Below are positions 19,001 through 32,874 of a DNA stretch of 54,395 bases, piece after piece. A program made the position numbers and the translations under genes. Source of the stretch: Bdellovibrionales bacterium. GTDB lineage: Bacteria > Bdellovibrionota > Bdellovibrionia > Bdellovibrionales > UBA1609. The notes beneath the pieces are model-generated. The model was given only the letters and a program-made list of their open reading frames with translations. It made no database searches and was not told the DNA's origin. The stretch lies in assembly GCA_007128005.1 (NCBI GenBank), contig SKYF01000046.1:1-54395 (forward strand). The letters are read 5' to 3'. Each line of letters begins with the position of its first letter. Position 1 is the first letter of the stretch.

Positions 19001-21100
19001 TCACCTTCCCAGTTTTGCCATAATCTCGGCCTGAACCCGGGGCGGTGTGGGCTGATACTGCTTAAACTCCATACTAAAACTGGCTCGCCCCTGGCTCACT
19101 GAGCGAAGGTCGGTGGCATAACCAAAGAGATTCATCAGGGGAGCTTCTGCCTTGATGACCTGAAGGCCTGATTTGGGCTCCATACTGTGAATTTTACCCC
19201 TTCTTGAGTTTAAATCCCCAATAACGCCCCCCATAAAATCCTCTGGGGTTAGGATTTCCAAGCTAAAAATGGGCTCTAAAAGATAGCTCTTCAGCTTCTT
19301 TACTGCCTCCCGAAAAGCCATCCCCGCAGCCACCTGAAAGGCCATCTCGGTCGACTCCTGATCTCGCAGCGTGACATCCTTCAGGGTCACCTGGATATCC
19401 ACCATCTGATAGCCCCCAAGAACCCCAACCTCAGCGGCTTCAAAAGCCCCCTTCTCAATGGCCTTTATAAACTCCCTCTTGACAGGCTTGTCCACTGGGA
19501 GCTGGTTCTCAAAAACAAGACCAGCGCCGTTGCTCAGGGCTTTCACCTCTAACAGTAAGTGGGCAAACTGTATCTGCCCCCCCACTTCACGCTCAAAGTG
19601 CCCCTCGCTGTATGCGGATCCCTCCACTGTTTCTCGATAGGATACTTGAGGTTTACCCACATTGGCCTTGACCTTGTGCTCCCGCAAGAGACGATCCACA
19701 AGAATATCAAGATGCAGCTCCCCCATTCCCGACAAGAGAAGCTGGCCAGTCTCCACATCCCTGCGGACCCGACAAGAGGGGTCCTCCATTTGCAACCTGT
19801 CCAAAGCCTGCTCCATCTTGTCCTGGTCTGCTGTTGACTTGGCCTCAATGGCCACAGAAATCACCGGATCTGGAAACTCGATCCTCTCGAGGACAATTGG
19901 CCTTTTGAGATCACATAAGGTATCTCCGGTGGCTGTCAGCTTGAGACCGATGACGGCCCCAATATCCCCAGCTCTGAGCTCCCCGATCTCCTCTCTTGAG
20001 TTGGCATGCATTTTAACCAACCTCTGAATCCGCTCCTTTTTACCCAGACGGGTATTGAGAAGAGCCATCCCCTGGCGAATCACTCCTGAATACACTCGAA
20101 CATAGGTTAAGGAACCCGCAAAGGAGTCCGCTGCAATTTTAAAGGCAAGGGCTGCGACCGGCTCTTCGAAGTCAGTTTTACATACAACAGTTTTGCTCTC
20201 ATCCTCAGGGTCCTTAGCCTCGACAGGAGGAATGTCTAAGGGGCTTGGCAAATAGTCGACAACCGCATCTAAAAGAGGTTGAACGCCCTTATTGCGAAAG
20301 GCAGCGCCACAGAGTACGGGGACTGCCTGCAAAGCCAGCACTCCCTTTCTCAGGGCTTGGCGAATCTCCTCAGCCTCAATGGACTGCCCTTCCACATACT
20401 TTTCCATCAATGCATCATCAAATTCCGCCACCCTTTCAATCAGCTCCTCTCGATAACGCTGAGCCTCTGGCAGTAGCTTTTCAGGAATCTCCTCGACCCC
20501 GAACTGATCGCCCAAGCCCTCCGAGCCCCAAATCAAACTCTTCCAACCCACCAAGTCCACAACCCCCACAAAGTTCTCTTCACTTCCTATGGGAATCTGA
20601 ACCGCAACGACTGGAGCCTGAAGCTTTTCCCGCATCGATTCTATGCTCTGAGCAAAGTCTGCCCCAATCCTATCCATTTTATTTATAAACCCGATTCTAG
20701 GAACTTGATACTTGTTGGCCTGACGCCAAACTGTTTCAGTTTGAGGCTCTACTCCGTTGACTCCATCAAACACGGCAATCGCCCCATCTAAGACTCTAAG
20801 GGAGCGCTCCACCTCCACAGTGAAGTCCACGTGACCGGGAGTATCTATGATGTTTATCTGACAGTTTTTCCACTGACAGCTCGTGGCTGCTGAGGTGATC
20901 GTAATCCCTCTTTCCTGCTCCTGAACCATCCAGTCCATGGTGGCATCCCCATGGTGAACCTCACCCATCTTATGGCTCCGCCCAGAATAATAGAGAATTC
21001 GCTCCGTAGTTGTTGTTTTGCCCGCATCAATATGTGCCATAATGCCAATATTACGAGTAAAAACCAGATCTTGGAGCTTAGGAGAAGAAGAAGATTTCAT
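19001..21100 (-). CDS. fusA: Elongation factor G
   Basis: [61 protein letters not shown]...[24 protein letters not shown]. Confidence 0.97.
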   Translation of the reverse strand: MKSSSSPKLQDLVFTRNIGIMAHIDAGKTTTTERILYYSGRSHKMGEVHHGDATMDWMVQEQERGITITSAATSCQWKNCQINIIDTPGHVDFTVEVERSLRVLDGAIAVFDGVNGVEPQTETVWRQANKYQVPRIGFINKMDRIGADFAQSIESMREKLQAPVVAVQIPIGSEENFVGVVDLVGWKSLIWGSEGLGDQFGVEEIPEKLLPEAQRYREELIERVAEFDDALMEKYVEGQSIEAEEIRQALRKGVLALQAVPVLCGAAFRNKGVQPLLDAVVDYLPSPLDIPPVEAKDPEDESKTVVCKTDFEEPVAALAFKIAADSFAGSLTYVRVYSGVIRQGMALLNTRLGKKERIQRLVKMHANSREEIGELRAGDIGAVIGLKLTATGDTLCDLKRPIVLERIEFPDPVISVAIEAKSTADQDKMEQALDRLQMEDPSCRVRRDVETGQLLLSGMGELHLDILVDRLLREHKVKANVGKPQVSYRETVEGSAYSEGHFEREVGGQIQFAHLLLEVKALSNGAGLVFENQLPVDKPVKREFIKAIEKGAFEAAEVGVLGGYQMVDIQVTLKDVTLRDQESTEMAFQVAAGMAFREAVKKLKSYLLEPIFSLEILTPEDFMGGVIGDLNSRRGKIHSMEPKSGLQVIKAEAPLMNLFGYATDLRSVSQGRASFSMEFKQYQPTPPRVQAEIMAKLGR

Positions 21101-21175
21101 GACACACAAATTGACACAAGGACCCCAACCTGGCAAGGAGGAATCAAGGGCCCTGGAATCAGAGAACCTAGCAGA

Positions 21176-21649
21176 CTACCAGTTGTAGTGAGAGAAGGCC
21201 TTATTGGCGTCAGCCATTCTGTGGACATCTTCCTTCTTTTTAATCGCATTGCCGCGATTATTGAAAGCATCAGTGATTTCCCCAGCCAGCCGTTGAGCCA
21301 TACTCTTCTCACCCCTATCTCGAGAGTAAGACACCAACCACCTCATAGCCAAAGTCAAACGACGAGCCGGTCGAACATCCACAGGAACTTGATAGGTGGC
21401 CCCTCCAACCCTCCTTGAGCGCACTTCGATAGATGGCTTACAGTTCTCAAGGGCCTTCTTAAACACCGTTAGAGGCTCTTCCCCAGGAACTTTTGCCTTT
21501 AGTTCATCGAAGGCTCCATAAAGGGCCTGTTGAGCCACGCTCTTTTTTCCATCCCACATCAGCTTGTTTACGAACTTTGCCACTGTCACATCACTGTAGA
21601 CAGGGTCGGGGACAATCTCTCTTCTATAATTACTCTTACGACGAGACAT
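21176..21649 (-). CDS. rpsG: 30S ribosomal protein S7
   Basis: [40 protein letters not shown]...[26 protein letters not shown]. Confidence 0.98.
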   Translation of the reverse strand: MSRRKSNYRREIVPDPVYSDVTVAKFVNKLMWDGKKSVAQQALYGAFDELKAKVPGEEPLTVFKKALENCKPSIEVRSRRVGGATYQVPVDVRPARRLTLAMRWLVSYSRDRGEKSMAQRLAGEITDAFNNRGNAIKKKEDVHRMADANKAFSHYNW

Positions 21650-21673
21650 TCAATCTTACCTTTCCAATCCCAA

Positions 21674-22051
21674 CTATGCCTTCTTGGGCCGTTTGGTTCC
21701 GTATTTCGAGCGGCCTCTCATGCGGTTATTGACTCCTTGTGTGTCCAGCACACCCCTTACAATATGATATCTAACCCCCGGAAGATCCTTAACCCTACCC
21801 CCGCGAACTAGAACCACACTGTGCTCTTGAAGGTTGTGACCGATTCCCGGAATATAGGAGTTGACCTCAAATCCATTGCTCAGACGGACACGAGCCACTT
21901 TTCTCAAAGCCGAATTCGGCTTTTTGGGGGTGGTGGTGAAAACCCGAGTGCAAACTCCGCGACGCTGGGGGCAACTCGTCAAAGCTGGTGACTTTGACTT
22001 GTCTTTTTGCACTTTCCGCTGTTTGCGGATCAGCTGATTGATAGTTGGCAT
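21674..22051 (-). CDS. rpsL: 30S ribosomal protein S12
   Basis: [63 protein letters not shown]. Confidence 0.98.
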   Translation of the reverse strand: MPTINQLIRKQRKVQKDKSKSPALTSCPQRRGVCTRVFTTTPKKPNSALRKVARVRLSNGFEVNSYIPGIGHNLQEHSVVLVRGGRVKDLPGVRYHIVRGVLDTQGVNNRMRGRSKYGTKRPKKA

Positions 22052-22138
22052 TTTTACCTCATAAACACATAAATTAGCAAATCGGGACCCTAACCTCTTG
22101 AGCACCACTCCGTCAATGGAAATATCCAGTGAGGGACC

Positions 22139-25100
22139 TCAATTCAAAGGCGCTCCGGAACTGCTCCGTGCCCCCATATCCATACCGGGCAAGGCCGAAG
22201 CACCAACTTCTTCCACATCCTCCACAACCACCTTCCAGCGCTTGTAAGAAGAAAGCCCCGTTCCCGCGGGAACTAGGCGACCCATAATGATGTTCTCCTT
22301 GAGTCCGCGCAGGTAATCGGTTTTGGAGTTCACAGCGGCTTCGGTCAAAACCTTGGTGGTCTCCTGAAAGGATGCTGCCGAAATCCAGCTCTCCGTGCTC
22401 AATGACACCTTGGTGATTCCAAGCAACAGCGGTTCTGCGGTGGGAGGCTGCCCTCCCTCAGCCATAACTCGCTGAGTTTCATCTTCAAAATCAAATTTTT
22501 CGACCTGCTCTCCGGCTAAAAAGCGGCTGTCTCCGGGATCTGCCACCTGCACTTTACGCAGCATCATGCGCACAATGATCTCGATGTGTTTGTCATTGAT
22601 ACCCACGCCCTGTAATCGGTAAACCTCCTGAACCTCATTGACCAGGTAAGCAGCTAGCTCCTTATCTCCCAAAACCTTCAAGATATCATGGGGGTTGCTC
22701 GGCCCATCCATCAGAGCCTCACCTGCCCGCACAAACTCACCTTCTCGGACGGCCACATGCTTTCCTTTGGGGATCAAGTACTCTTTTTGCTCACCAATTT
22801 CAGGAGTTACAATCACTCGCTGTTTACCTTTAACATCCTTTCCAAAGGTCACATAGCCATCAATCTCTGTGATAATGGCAGCTTCTTTGGGCTTCCTGGC
22901 CTCAAAGAGCTCTGCGACCCGAGGCAGACCTCCAGTGATGTCACGGGTCTTTGTTGTCTCCCGGTGAATCTTGGCAATCACATCCCCAGAGTGGACTTCT
23001 TGACCGTTCGAGCACATCAGCTGAGCCCCAACTGGAATCACATAGCGGGCAGGAATCGCTCGTCCAGGCAGATTCTGCATCTCCCCATTTGCATCCTTAA
23101 TGAAAATTGTGGGCTTAGAGTCAGCCCCCTTGCTGTCGGTGATCACCTTAGTTGCAAAGCCTGTCACAGGATCCACCTGTTCAGACATGGTCACACCTTC
23201 TTCAATATCCTGGAAGTGAATAACCCCAGACAGATCAGCTACGATTGGGTTGGCATAGGGATCCCACTCAGCCAACACATCACCCTTCTTGACTTCAGCT
23301 CCCTCGCTGAAGTGCAGAAGAGATCCATAAACCAATTTGAAACGCTCTCTCTCACGCCCCGAAGAGTCTACAATGATCGCTTCGCCATTTCGGTTCATCA
23401 CCGTGTGCTTGCCCCCTCGGTTTTGCACCAATTGGACCTGCTCCAGCTTCACCAAGCCCTCGTGGCGGACCGTGTGCACGGACTGCTCCACCGCTCGAGA
23501 AGCTGTTCCCCCCAAGTGAAAGGTTCTCATTGTCAACTGAGTTCCAGGCTCCCCAATGGACTGGGCTGCTATAATTCCCACAGCCTCTCCCATATTGACG
23601 GTGTTTCCACGAGCCAAGTCTCGCCCGTAGCACTTGATACAGACGCCTCGGCGAGTTCGACAGGTCAAGGAAGAGCGAATCTTTACCATCTCAATTCCAG
23701 CCTCTTCAATTCGCGCGACAATGCCTTCGTCAATCTCCTGATTTGCCTGACAGATAACTTCATCGCTATAGGGGTCAATGACATCCTCCAGCGCTGTTCT
23801 CCCCAGGATACGATCCCCCAAGGGTTGGATCACCTCTCCGCCCTCAAGTAAGGGTCGAATCTCCATTCCATCAGTTGTACCACAATCCAGTTCTGAGACC
23901 ACGATGTCCTGAGCCACGTCCACTAAACGCCGAGTCAGATAACCTGAGTTCGCTGTCTTCAAAGCTGTGTCCGCCAGACCCTTTCGAGCTCCGTGAGTCG
24001 AAATAAAGTACTGAAGAACGGACAGCCCTTCTCGAAAATTGGCTGTAATGGGAGTCTCAATAATCTCTCCAGAAGGCTTGGCCATTAGACCACGCATCCC
24101 TGCCAACTGGCGAATCTGGGCTGCAGAACCTCTGGCTCCAGAATCAGCCATGATGAAGATAGGATTGAAGCTCGCACTCTCAACAGACTTTCCATTGACT
24201 TCAAAGTTCTCCTTCTCCAACTGTCCCATCATCTCTTTTGCAATCCTGTCACCGCATTGGGCCCAGATATCCACCACTTTGTTGTAGCGCTCACCATCTG
24301 TGATCAGACCCTCATCATACTGTTGACGGATTTCCTGAACTTTGTTCTCGGCCTCGGCCAGCAACTGCACCTTGGCCTCAGGGATATTCATATCGTCCAC
24401 ACAAATCGAGATGCCGGCAAAAGTAGAGTACTTAAATCCTAAAGCCATTAGCTTGTCGGCCAAAATGACTGTGGCCTTTGCACCCGCTAGACGGAAAGAC
24501 TTATCGATAATCTCGGCCAAAGACTTCTTGTTCATCACCCGGTTAACGATTTCAAAGGGCACCTCTTTGGGAACAACATCTGCCAAGATAGCCCGCCCCA
24601 CGGAGGTCTCCTGGGTCTTTCCATGAATTCGGCACTTAATGGCTGCCTGCAAGTCCACATGACCCGTATCGTGAGCATAAAGGACCTCTTGGACGTTAGA
24701 GAACACTCTACCTGTTCCTTTGGCGCCAGGTCGAACTCGAGTCATCCAGTAGCATCCCAATACGATATCCTGGGTCGGGTTGATGATTGGCCTCCCATTG
24801 GCTGGACTCAAAATATTGTTTGTTGACATCATCAACACCCGAGTCTCCACCTGAGCCTCAATGGAAAGGGGGACGTGCACTGCCATCTGGTCTCCATCAA
24901 AGTCAGCGTTGAAAGCCGTACACACCAGTGGATGTAGCTGAATTGCCTTTCCTTCGTGGAGAACAGGCTCAAAAGCCTGAATCCCAAGACGGTGAAGAGT
25001 GGGTGCTCGGTTGAGCATCACGGGGTGTTCCTTCACGACATCTGAAAGAATATCCCATACTTCCACACTCTCCTGCTCCACCAGTCGCTTGGCCTGCTTG

Positions 25101-26281
25101 ATGGTTGAAGCGAAGCCCTGCTCTTCAAGTTTGTTGTAGACAAAAGGTTTGAACAGCTCGAGAGCCATCTTCTTTGGCAAGCCACACTGATGCAGCCTCA
25201 GTTCAGGACCCACCACAATCACCGAACGACCAGAATAATCCACCCGCTTTCCAAGTAGATTCTGTCTAAATCTGCCCTGCTTGCCCTTTAGCATGTCACT
25301 CAAAGACCTTAGAGGACGCTTATTGGGCCCCGTAAAGGTCTTTCCACGCCGACCATTATCTAAGAGCGCATCGACTGACTCCTGCAACATTCTCTTTTCG
25401 TTGCGAATGATGATATCGGGGGCATTGAGCTCCTGAAGCCGTTTGAGTCGATTGTTTCGGTTGATTACTCGTCGATAGAGATCATTCAAGTCAGAGGTTG
25501 CAAAGCGTCCCCCATCCAAAGGCACCAACGGCCGAAGGTCTGGCGGAATCACTGGAAGCACCTCGAGCATCATCCACTCCGGCTTATTGACCGAGTTCTT
25601 AAAGGCTTCTGCGACCTTAAGACGCTTCGTCAGCTTTTTTATCTGAGCTTCGGACTTTGTCTCCTTCAATTCCAAGCGCAGCTTTCTAGAGAGATACTCC
25701 GGGTCCACTTTGCGCAAAATCTCGCGAACGGCATCTCCACCCATACCGGCCTTGAAATTGGGCCCAAATTCATTGAGAGCATTCTGGTAGGCTTCCTCAG
25801 AAAGAATTGTCCCCTCCTCCAGAGACGTCTCTAGAGGATCAATCACAATATAGGCCTCACAGTAAAGAACCCTCTCAACATCTTTGAGAGAAAGATCTAA
25901 TAAGTTGCCAATTCGGCTCGGAAGCGAGCGTAAAAACCAGATATGAGCCACGGGAGTTGCGAGCTCTATGTGACCTAACCTCTCTCTTCTGACCTTTGTC
26001 TGGGTGACCTCAACTCCGCACTTTTCACAGATGACTCCCCGATACTTCATCCGCTTGTACTTTCCGCAAAGACACTCATAGTCCTTGATGGGACCAAAAA
26101 TCTTTGCACAGAAAAGCCCATCCCGCTCGGGCTTAAAAGTCCGATAGTTGATTGTCTCCGGCTTTTTCACCTCACCAAAGGACCAATCCCGAATCATCTC
26201 TGGCGAAGCCAAGGAGATTCTGACAGCATCAAAAGATAGGGGATCTTTAGGTTTATCAAAAAAATTCAGTAAGTCCTTCAC
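22139..26281 (-). CDS. rpoC: RNA polymerase beta' subunit
   Basis: [80 protein letters not shown]. Confidence 0.99.
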   Translation of the reverse strand: MKDLLNFFDKPKDPLSFDAVRISLASPEMIRDWSFGEVKKPETINYRTFKPERDGLFCAKIFGPIKDYECLCGKYKRMKYRGVICEKCGVEVTQTKVRRERLGHIELATPVAHIWFLRSLPSRIGNLLDLSLKDVERVLYCEAYIVIDPLETSLEEGTILSEEAYQNALNEFGPNFKAGMGGDAVREILRKVDPEYLSRKLRLELKETKSEAQIKKLTKRLKVAEAFKNSVNKPEWMMLEVLPVIPPDLRPLVPLDGGRFATSDLNDLYRRVINRNNRLKRLQELNAPDIIIRNEKRMLQESVDALLDNGRRGKTFTGPNKRPLRSLSDMLKGKQGRFRQNLLGKRVDYSGRSVIVVGPELRLHQCGLPKKMALELFKPFVYNKLEEQGFASTIKQAKRLVEQESVEVWDILSDVVKEHPVMLNRAPTLHRLGIQAFEPVLHEGKAIQLHPLVCTAFNADFDGDQMAVHVPLSIEAQVETRVLMMSTNNILSPANGRPIINPTQDIVLGCYWMTRVRPGAKGTGRVFSNVQEVLYAHDTGHVDLQAAIKCRIHGKTQETSVGRAILADVVPKEVPFEIVNRVMNKKSLAEIIDKSFRLAGAKATVILADKLMALGFKYSTFAGISICVDDMNIPEAKVQLLAEAENKVQEIRQQYDEGLITDGERYNKVVDIWAQCGDRIAKEMMGQLEKENFEVNGKSVESASFNPIFIMADSGARGSAAQIRQLAGMRGLMAKPSGEIIETPITANFREGLSVLQYFISTHGARKGLADTALKTANSGYLTRRLVDVAQDIVVSELDCGTTDGMEIRPLLEGGEVIQPLGDRILGRTALEDVIDPYSDEVICQANQEIDEGIVARIEEAGIEMVKIRSSLTCRTRRGVCIKCYGRDLARGNTVNMGEAVGIIAAQSIGEPGTQLTMRTFHLGGTASRAVEQSVHTVRHEGLVKLEQVQLVQNRGGKHTVMNRNGEAIIVDSSGRERERFKLVYGSLLHFSEGAEVKKGDVLAEWDPYANPIVADLSGVIHFQDIEEGVTMSEQVDPVTGFATKVITDSKGADSKPTIFIKDANGEMQNLPGRAIPARYVIPVGAQLMCSNGQEVHSGDVIAKIHRETTKTRDITGGLPRVAELFEARKPKEAAIITEIDGYVTFGKDVKGKQRVIVTPEIGEQKEYLIPKGKHVAVREGEFVRAGEALMDGPSNPHDILKVLGDKELAAYLVNEVQEVYRLQGVGINDKHIEIIVRMMLRKVQVADPGDSRFLAGEQVEKFDFEDETQRVMAEGGQPPTAEPLLLGITKVSLSTESWISAASFQETTKVLTEAAVNSKTDYLRGLKENIIMGRLVPAGTGLSSYKRWKVVVEDVEEVGASALPGMDMGARSSSGAPLN

Positions 26282-26297
26282 AATGACTCCCTCTTAT

Positions 26298-29200
26298 TTA
26301 TTGTTCCACCACATTGTTGTGGGGCTTTTCAGTCAAAATATCAGATTCCATCAGCTCTACATTCAGACCCAGACTCTGAAGCTCTTTAACCAAAACATTA
26401 AAGGATTCAGGAAGCCCTGGCTCTAGAACATTTTCACCCTTGACAATACTTTCGTACATTCGCGTCCTTCCTGCGACGTCGTCCGACTTCACCGTTAGGA
26501 ACTCCTGAAGAGAGTAGGCTGCTCCATAAGCTTCAATGGCCCAAACCTCCATCTCTCCCAACCGCTGTCCACCAAATTGAGCTTTTCCGCCCAGAGGTTG
26601 CTGTGACACTAAGGAGTATGGACCGATAGACCGCGCATGAATCTTTTCCTCCACCAAGTGATGGAGCTTCAGCATATACATAATCCCCACGGTCACTGGT
26701 GTCTGGAAGGGCTCTCCCGTGCGCCCATCAAAGAGAACTGTTTGGCCACTAAGGGGCAGTTCCGCCTTCTGAAGTAGATTTTTTACATCTTCTTCCTTAG
26801 CCCCATCAAAGACAGGAGTTCCCACATGGATCCCATCTTTGACCCTGGCCAGCATCTTCTTCAGGGAGCCCTCATCTGCTGCGCTGACCTTTTCAGCCAC
26901 ATCTTCATCACCGGCGTAAGCATCTAAAAGAGCCTTTTTTGCCTCTTCAGCTCTAAAGTTCTCTAGGTGCTGCGCCAGCTGCTGGCCCAACCCGTGAGCG
27001 GCCCAGCCCAGATGGACTTCCAAAACCTGCCCAATATTCATCCGCGAAGGAACCCCAAGAGGATTTAAAACCATATCCACAGGAGTGCCATCTGCCAAGT
27101 AAGGCATATCCTCTACTGGCAGAACCTTTGATATCACACCCTTGTTTCCGTGGCGTCCGGCAAACTTATCACCCACCTGAAGCTTTCTCTTGATAGCCAC
27201 ATAGACCTTAACCATCTTGATAACACCAGGAGGCAGTTCATCGCCCTTTTTCAGACGATCCACCTTCTCATTGAAGACCATCCTGACGGCATCAATTTGG
27301 TTTCGGGCTGAGTCGATGATTCGAGTCACCTGATATTCCAATTCTGATTCAAGGGGAACGTAACTCAACAACTCAAAGGGTATAGACTCCAAATCCTCAT
27401 TAGAAATCTCTTGCCCCTTATTCAGCAGCTTCTTGGATCCATCTTCGCTCAACAGAACTCCAGTGGTGATCTTTCCAACGAGGAGCTCTTTGAGTTTATC
27501 CAGAGCATTGTTACGGATGACGTTTTGCTCAACGCCAAAATCCTTTTCCAGCTTGCGGCTCTTCTCCTCAATAATCGATTGAAGTCGCTCGTCTCTTTCG
27601 GCTCCCTCTCGGCTGTAGACCTGAGCATCAATCACAGTTCCGAAGACTCCAGAAGGAACTCTCAAAGACGTATCTCTCACATCGCCAGCCTTCTCACCAA
27701 AGATCGCCCTCAGCAGCTTCTCTTCAGGAGACAACTGGGTCTCACCTTTGGGAGTGACCTTTCCAACCAGAATACTTCCTGGTCTGACCTCCGCTCCAAT
27801 TCTAATAATTCCACTCATATCGAGGTCACTGAGAGCCTCCTCCCCAACATTGGCAATGTCTCGAGAGATCTCCTCTTTACCTAACTTCGTATCTCTGGCC
27901 ACACACTCAAACTCTTCAATATGAACGGATGTGTAGACATCGTCTTTGATCAGACGCTCAGAAATTAGAATGGAATCCTCAAAGTTATAGCCCATCCAAG
28001 GAGTAAACGCGACCAGGATGTTTTGCCCCAAAGCCAACTCACCCAGCTCAGTCGAAGGGCCATCGGCAATCACATCCCCTCTCTTAACTCTATCGCCCAC
28101 TTTCACAATGGGCTTCTGGTTAAAACAGGTGTTCTGGTTGGTGCGTTGGTACTTGGTGAGGTTGTAAATATCGACATTTCCTCCCAATTCACCGCCTTTT
28201 GCGATCCGACGCACAACGACCCGGGATGCATCCACCTCCTCAACAATACCTTCGTTGTTGCAAACGACAGAGGTTCCTGAGTCCTTGGCCACCAACCTTT
28301 CCACACCCGTACCCACCAAGGGGGCCCTAGCCTTTAACAGAGGCACTGCCTGCCTTTGCATGTTTGAACCCATCAAGGCTCGGTTGGCATCATCATGCTC
28401 CAAAAAGGGAATCAGTGAAGCCGCAATTGAAACCAACTGACTGGGCGAGACGTCCATCAATGAAACTTTATCCTTGTCAACTACCTCATACTCACCGTTG
28501 TAGCGCACGGTGACGTTGTCTGCGACCAACTTGTTTTTATCAACATCCTTTCCGGCCTGAGCAATATAGTGCCCAGACTCTTCTAGGGCTGACATATAGC
28601 TGATGTCCTTATTGACGTCTCCGCTGTCGATCTTTCGGTAAGGGGTCTCAATAAAACCATAGTCATTGATGCGCGCAAAAGTCGCTAGTGAAGCAATCAG
28701 TCCAATATTTGGGCCTTCAGGGGTTTCAATGGGGCAGATCCTTCCATAGTGGGTTGGATGCACGTCCCGAACCTCAAAGCCAGCTCTGTCCCTAGTCAAA
28801 CCACCTGGCCCCAGAGCGGACAAACGCCTTTTGTGAGTGATCTCTGAAAGAGGATTTGTCTGATCCATGAACTGCGACAACTGACTGGAGCCAAAAAACT
28901 CCTTAACCACCGCATTGACAGGCTTTGCATTCACGAGATCATGAGGCATCATTGTTTCCACATCCTGCAGACTCATGCGCTCCCGAATAGCACGCTCCAT
29001 CCTCACCAAACCAATACGATATTGGTTTTCCAAGAGCTCACCCACAGATCGCACCCTGCGGTTCCCCAGGTGATCAATATCATCCACCTGCCCTTGGCCA
29101 TTTTTCAGTTCCACCAGAGTTCGCACCACTGACAAAATATCCTTTTCAGTCAGAGTTCGGTGCTCAACGGGACATTCCTCAAAAGAAATAGCGAAGCGAT

Positions 29201-30452
29201 GGTTGATCTTTAAACGCCCCACTTCACTCAAATCATAGGTTTCAGGATCAAAAAAGAGGCGTTGAAAAAAACCTGTCGCAGCCTCCTCTGTTGGGGGCTC
29301 TCCTGGACGAAGTCGCTTATAGACCTCAATGAGTGCCTCCTCTTTAGTCGTAACCTTATCGATCAACAAGGTGTTGCGCAGATAGGGTCCCACGGCCAAC
29401 CCATCAAAAAAGATCACCTTGAACTCGAGAATTCCAGCCTCAGCTGCCCGGGACACAATATCACTAGACAGCTCTGAGTTGGCATCCGCAATGATTTCGC
29501 CAGTCGTCTCATCAATCAAAGGCTTCGCGAGCACTTTGCCCTCTAAATCTTCCTTGGAGACCTCAATCTCAGTCAGACCTAGAGTCTTTACCTTTTTTAC
29601 GGCCGCACGAGTGATGCGACGGCCAGCTTTAACAATCACCTCTCCAGTGGTTGGGTCAGCTATATCTGAAAGGGCCCTCTGCCCAGCCATACGATCAATC
29701 TCAATGCTGCGGAATATCTTCCCGCTGGCATCTACTCGAACAGTATCTAAATAATAAAAGTGCTCAAGAAGTTCCTCGGTCGTGTAACCAAGAGCCTTGA
29801 GCAAAATCGTTGCTGGAAATTTTCTACGGCGATCAATGCGAACATACACAAGGTCTTTCTGGTCAAACTCGAAGTCTAACCATGAACCACGGTAGGGGAT
29901 CACCCGAGCCGAGTATATCAGCTTTCCACTTGCATGGTTACGACCGCCGTCGTGGTCAAAAAACACACCGGGAGAGCGATGCAACTGGCTGACGACCACA
30001 CGCTCTGTCCCGTTAATGATAAAGGACCCATTGGCTGTCATCAGGGGAATCTCACCCAAATAGACTTCCTGTTCTTTAACATCGCGAATGCTGCGCGCCT
30101 CTGTCTCCTCATCCACATCAAAGACAATCAAGCGCAGTGTCACTTTGATGGGAGCCGCATAGGTCATGCCTCTTTGACGACACTCGTCGACATCATACTT
30201 TGCTGGCTCTAAAACATAACTAACAAACTCAAGACTGGATGTATTGTTGAAGTCTGAAATCGGAAAGACCGATTTAAACACCCCTTGAAGGCCAGTGTCA
30301 GGACGCCTATCAGGATCCATATCCCTCTGCAGGAAGGCCTCATAGGACTTCTTCTGCAATGCAATTAAGTTGGGGATTTCAATCAAGTGCTTGGTTTTCG
30401 CAAAATTTTTACGTAAGCGAATGTTTGAGGCGGTCACAGGAGTGCTGCTCAT
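26298..30452 (-). CDS. rpoB: RNA polymerase beta subunit
   Basis: [115 protein letters not shown]. Confidence 0.99.
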   Translation of the reverse strand: MSSTPVTASNIRLRKNFAKTKHLIEIPNLIALQKKSYEAFLQRDMDPDRRPDTGLQGVFKSVFPISDFNNTSSLEFVSYVLEPAKYDVDECRQRGMTYAAPIKVTLRLIVFDVDEETEARSIRDVKEQEVYLGEIPLMTANGSFIINGTERVVVSQLHRSPGVFFDHDGGRNHASGKLIYSARVIPYRGSWLDFEFDQKDLVYVRIDRRRKFPATILLKALGYTTEELLEHFYYLDTVRVDASGKIFRSIEIDRMAGQRALSDIADPTTGEVIVKAGRRITRAAVKKVKTLGLTEIEVSKEDLEGKVLAKPLIDETTGEIIADANSELSSDIVSRAAEAGILEFKVIFFDGLAVGPYLRNTLLIDKVTTKEEALIEVYKRLRPGEPPTEEAATGFFQRLFFDPETYDLSEVGRLKINHRFAISFEECPVEHRTLTEKDILSVVRTLVELKNGQGQVDDIDHLGNRRVRSVGELLENQYRIGLVRMERAIRERMSLQDVETMMPHDLVNAKPVNAVVKEFFGSSQLSQFMDQTNPLSEITHKRRLSALGPGGLTRDRAGFEVRDVHPTHYGRICPIETPEGPNIGLIASLATFARINDYGFIETPYRKIDSGDVNKDISYMSALEESGHYIAQAGKDVDKNKLVADNVTVRYNGEYEVVDKDKVSLMDVSPSQLVSIAASLIPFLEHDDANRALMGSNMQRQAVPLLKARAPLVGTGVERLVAKDSGTSVVCNNEGIVEEVDASRVVVRRIAKGGELGGNVDIYNLTKYQRTNQNTCFNQKPIVKVGDRVKRGDVIADGPSTELGELALGQNILVAFTPWMGYNFEDSILISERLIKDDVYTSVHIEEFECVARDTKLGKEEISRDIANVGEEALSDLDMSGIIRIGAEVRPGSILVGKVTPKGETQLSPEEKLLRAIFGEKAGDVRDTSLRVPSGVFGTVIDAQVYSREGAERDERLQSIIEEKSRKLEKDFGVEQNVIRNNALDKLKELLVGKITTGVLLSEDGSKKLLNKGQEISNEDLESIPFELLSYVPLESELEYQVTRIIDSARNQIDAVRMVFNEKVDRLKKGDELPPGVIKMVKVYVAIKRKLQVGDKFAGRHGNKGVISKVLPVEDMPYLADGTPVDMVLNPLGVPSRMNIGQVLEVHLGWAAHGLGQQLAQHLENFRAEEAKKALLDAYAGDEDVAEKVSAADEGSLKKMLARVKDGIHVGTPVFDGAKEEDVKNLLQKAELPLSGQTVLFDGRTGEPFQTPVTVGIMYMLKLHHLVEEKIHARSIGPYSLVSQQPLGGKAQFGGQRLGEMEVWAIEAYGAAYSLQEFLTVKSDDVAGRTRMYESIVKGENVLEPGLPESFNVLVKELQSLGLNVELMESDILTEKPHNNVVEQ

Positions 30453-30486
30453 CCTATCTCCTTATCTACTCAGATAATTGAAGCGA

Positions 30487-30509
30487 CGAAAGCCCACTGT
30501 GAGCTTTCG
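30487..30509 (-). other. Hairpin in rplL-rpoB intergenic region (candidate attenuator or RNase III processing site)
   Basis: Minus-strand RNA CGAAAGCUC-ACAGU-GGGCUUUCG: 9-bp stem (one G-U), 5-nt loop, no U tract. Confidence 0.55.
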
Positions 30510-30544
30510 CCATACTTTTGCCGAATAATTTATAACCAGGCCGA

Positions 30545-30928
30545 CTACTTGACCTCTACAGTTGCCCCAGCTTTTGTTAAGGCCTCTTTAACTTTTTCGG
30601 CCTCTTCTTTACTGACACCTTCTTTCACGGGCTTTGGAGCAGCTTCAACAAGATCCTTAGCCTCTTTGAGACCCAATCCAGTCAACGCACGGACTTCCTT
30701 AATGACGTTAATCTTATTGGCTCCAGCTGAGGCCAAAATGACGTCAAATTCAGTCTTTTCTTCCGCAGGAGCTGCTCCAGCTCCAGGCATGGCGGCCATT
30801 CCAGCCATAGCTACGGGAGCCGCTGCCGTTACGCCCCACTTGTCCTCAAGCTCCTTGATCATCTCGGCAAGCTCAATAACGGGCATAGAAGATAAAAAGT
30901 TAACAACTTCTTCTCTGTTTAAAGACAT
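30545..30928 (-). CDS. rplL: 50S ribosomal protein L7/L12
   Basis: [72 protein letters not shown]. Confidence 0.98.
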   Translation of the reverse strand: MSLNREEVVNFLSSMPVIELAEMIKELEDKWGVTAAAPVAMAGMAAMPGAGAAPAEEKTEFDVILASAGANKINVIKEVRALTGLGLKEAKDLVEAAPKPVKEGVSKEEAEKVKEALTKAGATVEVK

Positions 30929-30983
30929 TTCTTATTCCTCCAATAGTTTCTCGACAGATCACTGTCTCAATTTAATGTTAAAG

Positions 30984-31514
30984 TTACTGTTGTTCTTGCT
31001 TTTGTTTATAGGCATCCAAGACACGTGCGAAGCCTTGAGGGACAGCTTGCAAAGTACCCACGAATTTTGACATAGGGGCTTGCAATACCGCCAGAAGTTG
31101 CGCGCGCAACTCCTCTTTACCCGGAAGAGTGGCTAGGACTTTAATCTTAGCTTCATCCAGAGCTTTGCCATCCATCACACCCGCTTTGACCTGTAGCTGC
31201 TCGACTTCTTTTGCGAACTCGGACAGGGCCTTGGCAGGGGCGCTGACGTCTTCGTATGCAAACACAATGGCATTGGTCCCAACAAAATCACCAGAGATGG
31301 CTGTCTCCATTTCTGGGTATTTTTTGAGAGCCTGCTTTGCCAAGGTGTTGCGCACCACTCGCATCTCTGAATCCAGGGGACGCAAATTCTTGCGCAGCTT
31401 GGTGACTTCTTCAACATTCATGCCTTTGAAGTCGACCAAGAAGGCAGCCTTTGCTCTTCCAAATTTTTCAGAGAGTACAGTGACCTCTTCAACCTTTCTC
31501 GCTTTTGTCATCAT
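30984..31514 (-). CDS. rplJ: 50S ribosomal protein L10
   Basis: [49 protein letters not shown]. Confidence 0.96.
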   Translation of the reverse strand: MMTKARKVEEVTVLSEKFGRAKAAFLVDFKGMNVEEVTKLRKNLRPLDSEMRVVRNTLAKQALKKYPEMETAISGDFVGTNAIVFAYEDVSAPAKALSEFAKEVEQLQVKAGVMDGKALDEAKIKVLATLPGKEELRAQLLAVLQAPMSKFVGTLQAVPQGFARVLDAYKQKQEQQ

Positions 31515-31594
31515 AGGCGAGACACCTCCTCTTTACTGTTTGACCGCGATGCAGTCTGGGAAAAGAGGAGTTTTATCCTTAAACAGCACTTCTC

Positions 31595-31672
31595 TTGCCC
31601 GTCTCGGTAGGCTCTTCTCAACTGAAGACTTAAACTTTTCATTTCTAGCACCTACTGTCTCTGACCGCGATT
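31595..31672 (-). ncRNA. Ribosomal L10 leader-like regulatory RNA
   Basis: Minus strand ...AGAGACAGTAGGTGCTAGAAATG...GAGCCTACCGAGACGGG, resembling the GUAGGUGCUA / CCUACCGAG core of L10 leaders, in the 184-nt rplA-rplJ gap. Confidence 0.55.
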
Positions 31673-31698
31673 GTTTCCAATCCACACAAACTGTCTTG

Positions 31699-32397
31699 TT
31701 ATAGCTGTGCGGCACTTCCTATATCCAATTTGATTCCAGGCCCCATTGTCGAAGAGAGTGAGATCCCTCGAACATAGACTCCTTTGCTTGAAGCCGGCTT
31801 TGCCTTAACCACTGTGCTCAAGAAGGCCTGATAGTTTTCCTTTAGCTTCTCTGCACCCATGGACTTACGCCCAATGGTCGCGTGCACAATGCCGGCTTTG
31901 TCGACCCGAAAGTCTAGCTTCCCTTTTTTTTCAGCCGCCACAGATTGACCCACATTCATTGTCACCGTACCCACTTTGGGGTTGGGCATTAAGCCTCTGG
32001 GTCCAAGAATTTTGGCCACTTTTGATACTGTGGCCATCATATCGGGTGTGGCCAAAGCTTTATCAAAATCGAGCCACCCACCCTGAATCTTCTCAACTAG
32101 GTCATCTGCTCCCACATAGTCGGCGCCAGCCTCTTTGGCTTCCTGCTCCTTTGGACCTTTTGCAAAAACCACCACACGGACTGCTTTACCCAAGCCGTGA
32201 GGCAAAGCCACAGCACCCCGCACTTGCTGATCACTTTGCTTGGGGTCTACTCCAAGGTTGACAGCCACATCAATGGCCTCATCAAACTTGGCCTGCGAAG
32301 TCTCCAATACGAGGCTCATGGCCTCATCGACATTGTAGCGCTTGGAGCGGTCGACTTTTTCTGCTGCTGCACTCAAACGTTTTCCTTTTTTAGCCAT
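31699..32397 (-). CDS. rplA: 50S ribosomal protein L1
   Basis: [45 protein letters not shown]...[17 protein letters not shown]. Confidence 0.98.
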   Translation of the reverse strand: MAKKGKRLSAAAEKVDRSKRYNVDEAMSLVLETSQAKFDEAIDVAVNLGVDPKQSDQQVRGAVALPHGLGKAVRVVVFAKGPKEQEAKEAGADYVGADDLVEKIQGGWLDFDKALATPDMMATVSKVAKILGPRGLMPNPKVGTVTMNVGQSVAAEKKGKLDFRVDKAGIVHATIGRKSMGAEKLKENYQAFLSTVVKAKPASSKGVYVRGISLSSTMGPGIKLDIGSAAQL

Positions 32398-32409
32398 AAA
32401 TCACCCTCC

Positions 32410-32832
32410 TCACTGAACTTCTAAACCCATGCTGCGGGCCGTACCCACAACTTGGGAGAAAGCTGACTCCACTGAGTCACAGTTCAAATCAGGTAACTTC
32501 AGCTTGGCGATCTCCTCACACTGAGCCTTTGTCACCTTACCTACCTTGTCCTTTTGTGGCATCTTCGAGCCACTCTTAAGGTTGGCCGCCTTTTTTAACA
32601 AGACAGACACCGGGGGCGTTTTGGTAATAAAGGTAAACGAACGGTCCTGGTAAACAGTGATGATCACAGGAACGATGGTATCCCCATCCTTCTGTGTCTT
32701 CGCATTGAACTGCTTACAGAACTCCATAATGTTTACCCCATGTTGACCGAGCGCCGGTCCAACGGGAGGCGCTGGATTGGCCTTCCCTGCCGGTATCTGC
32801 AACTTAATCTGGCCTGTTACTTTTTTAGCCAT
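32410..32832 (-). CDS. rplK: 50S ribosomal protein L11
   Basis: [46 protein letters not shown]. Confidence 0.98.
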   Translation of the reverse strand: MAKKVTGQIKLQIPAGKANPAPPVGPALGQHGVNIMEFCKQFNAKTQKDGDTIVPVIITVYQDRSFTFITKTPPVSVLLKKAANLKSGSKMPQKDKVGKVTKAQCEEIAKLKLPDLNCDSVESAFSQVVGTARSMGLEVQ

Positions 32833-32874
32833 TTCCCACTCCTCATTGCTTGGGGTTGCTGTTTATTGACAAAA

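Noticed and set aside
22688-23851. 387-aa plus-strand ORF antisense to rpoC
   Set aside because: Fully overlaps conserved rpoC coding sequence; composition is that of an antisense shadow and no family is recognisable.
28850-28960. RpoB DQTNPLSE (T instead of N) in the rifampicin-resistance region
   Set aside because: Natural variation at this site is common; key residues such as D516, H526, R529 and S531 equivalents are retained. S12 also keeps the KPNSALRK streptomycin-sensitive motif.
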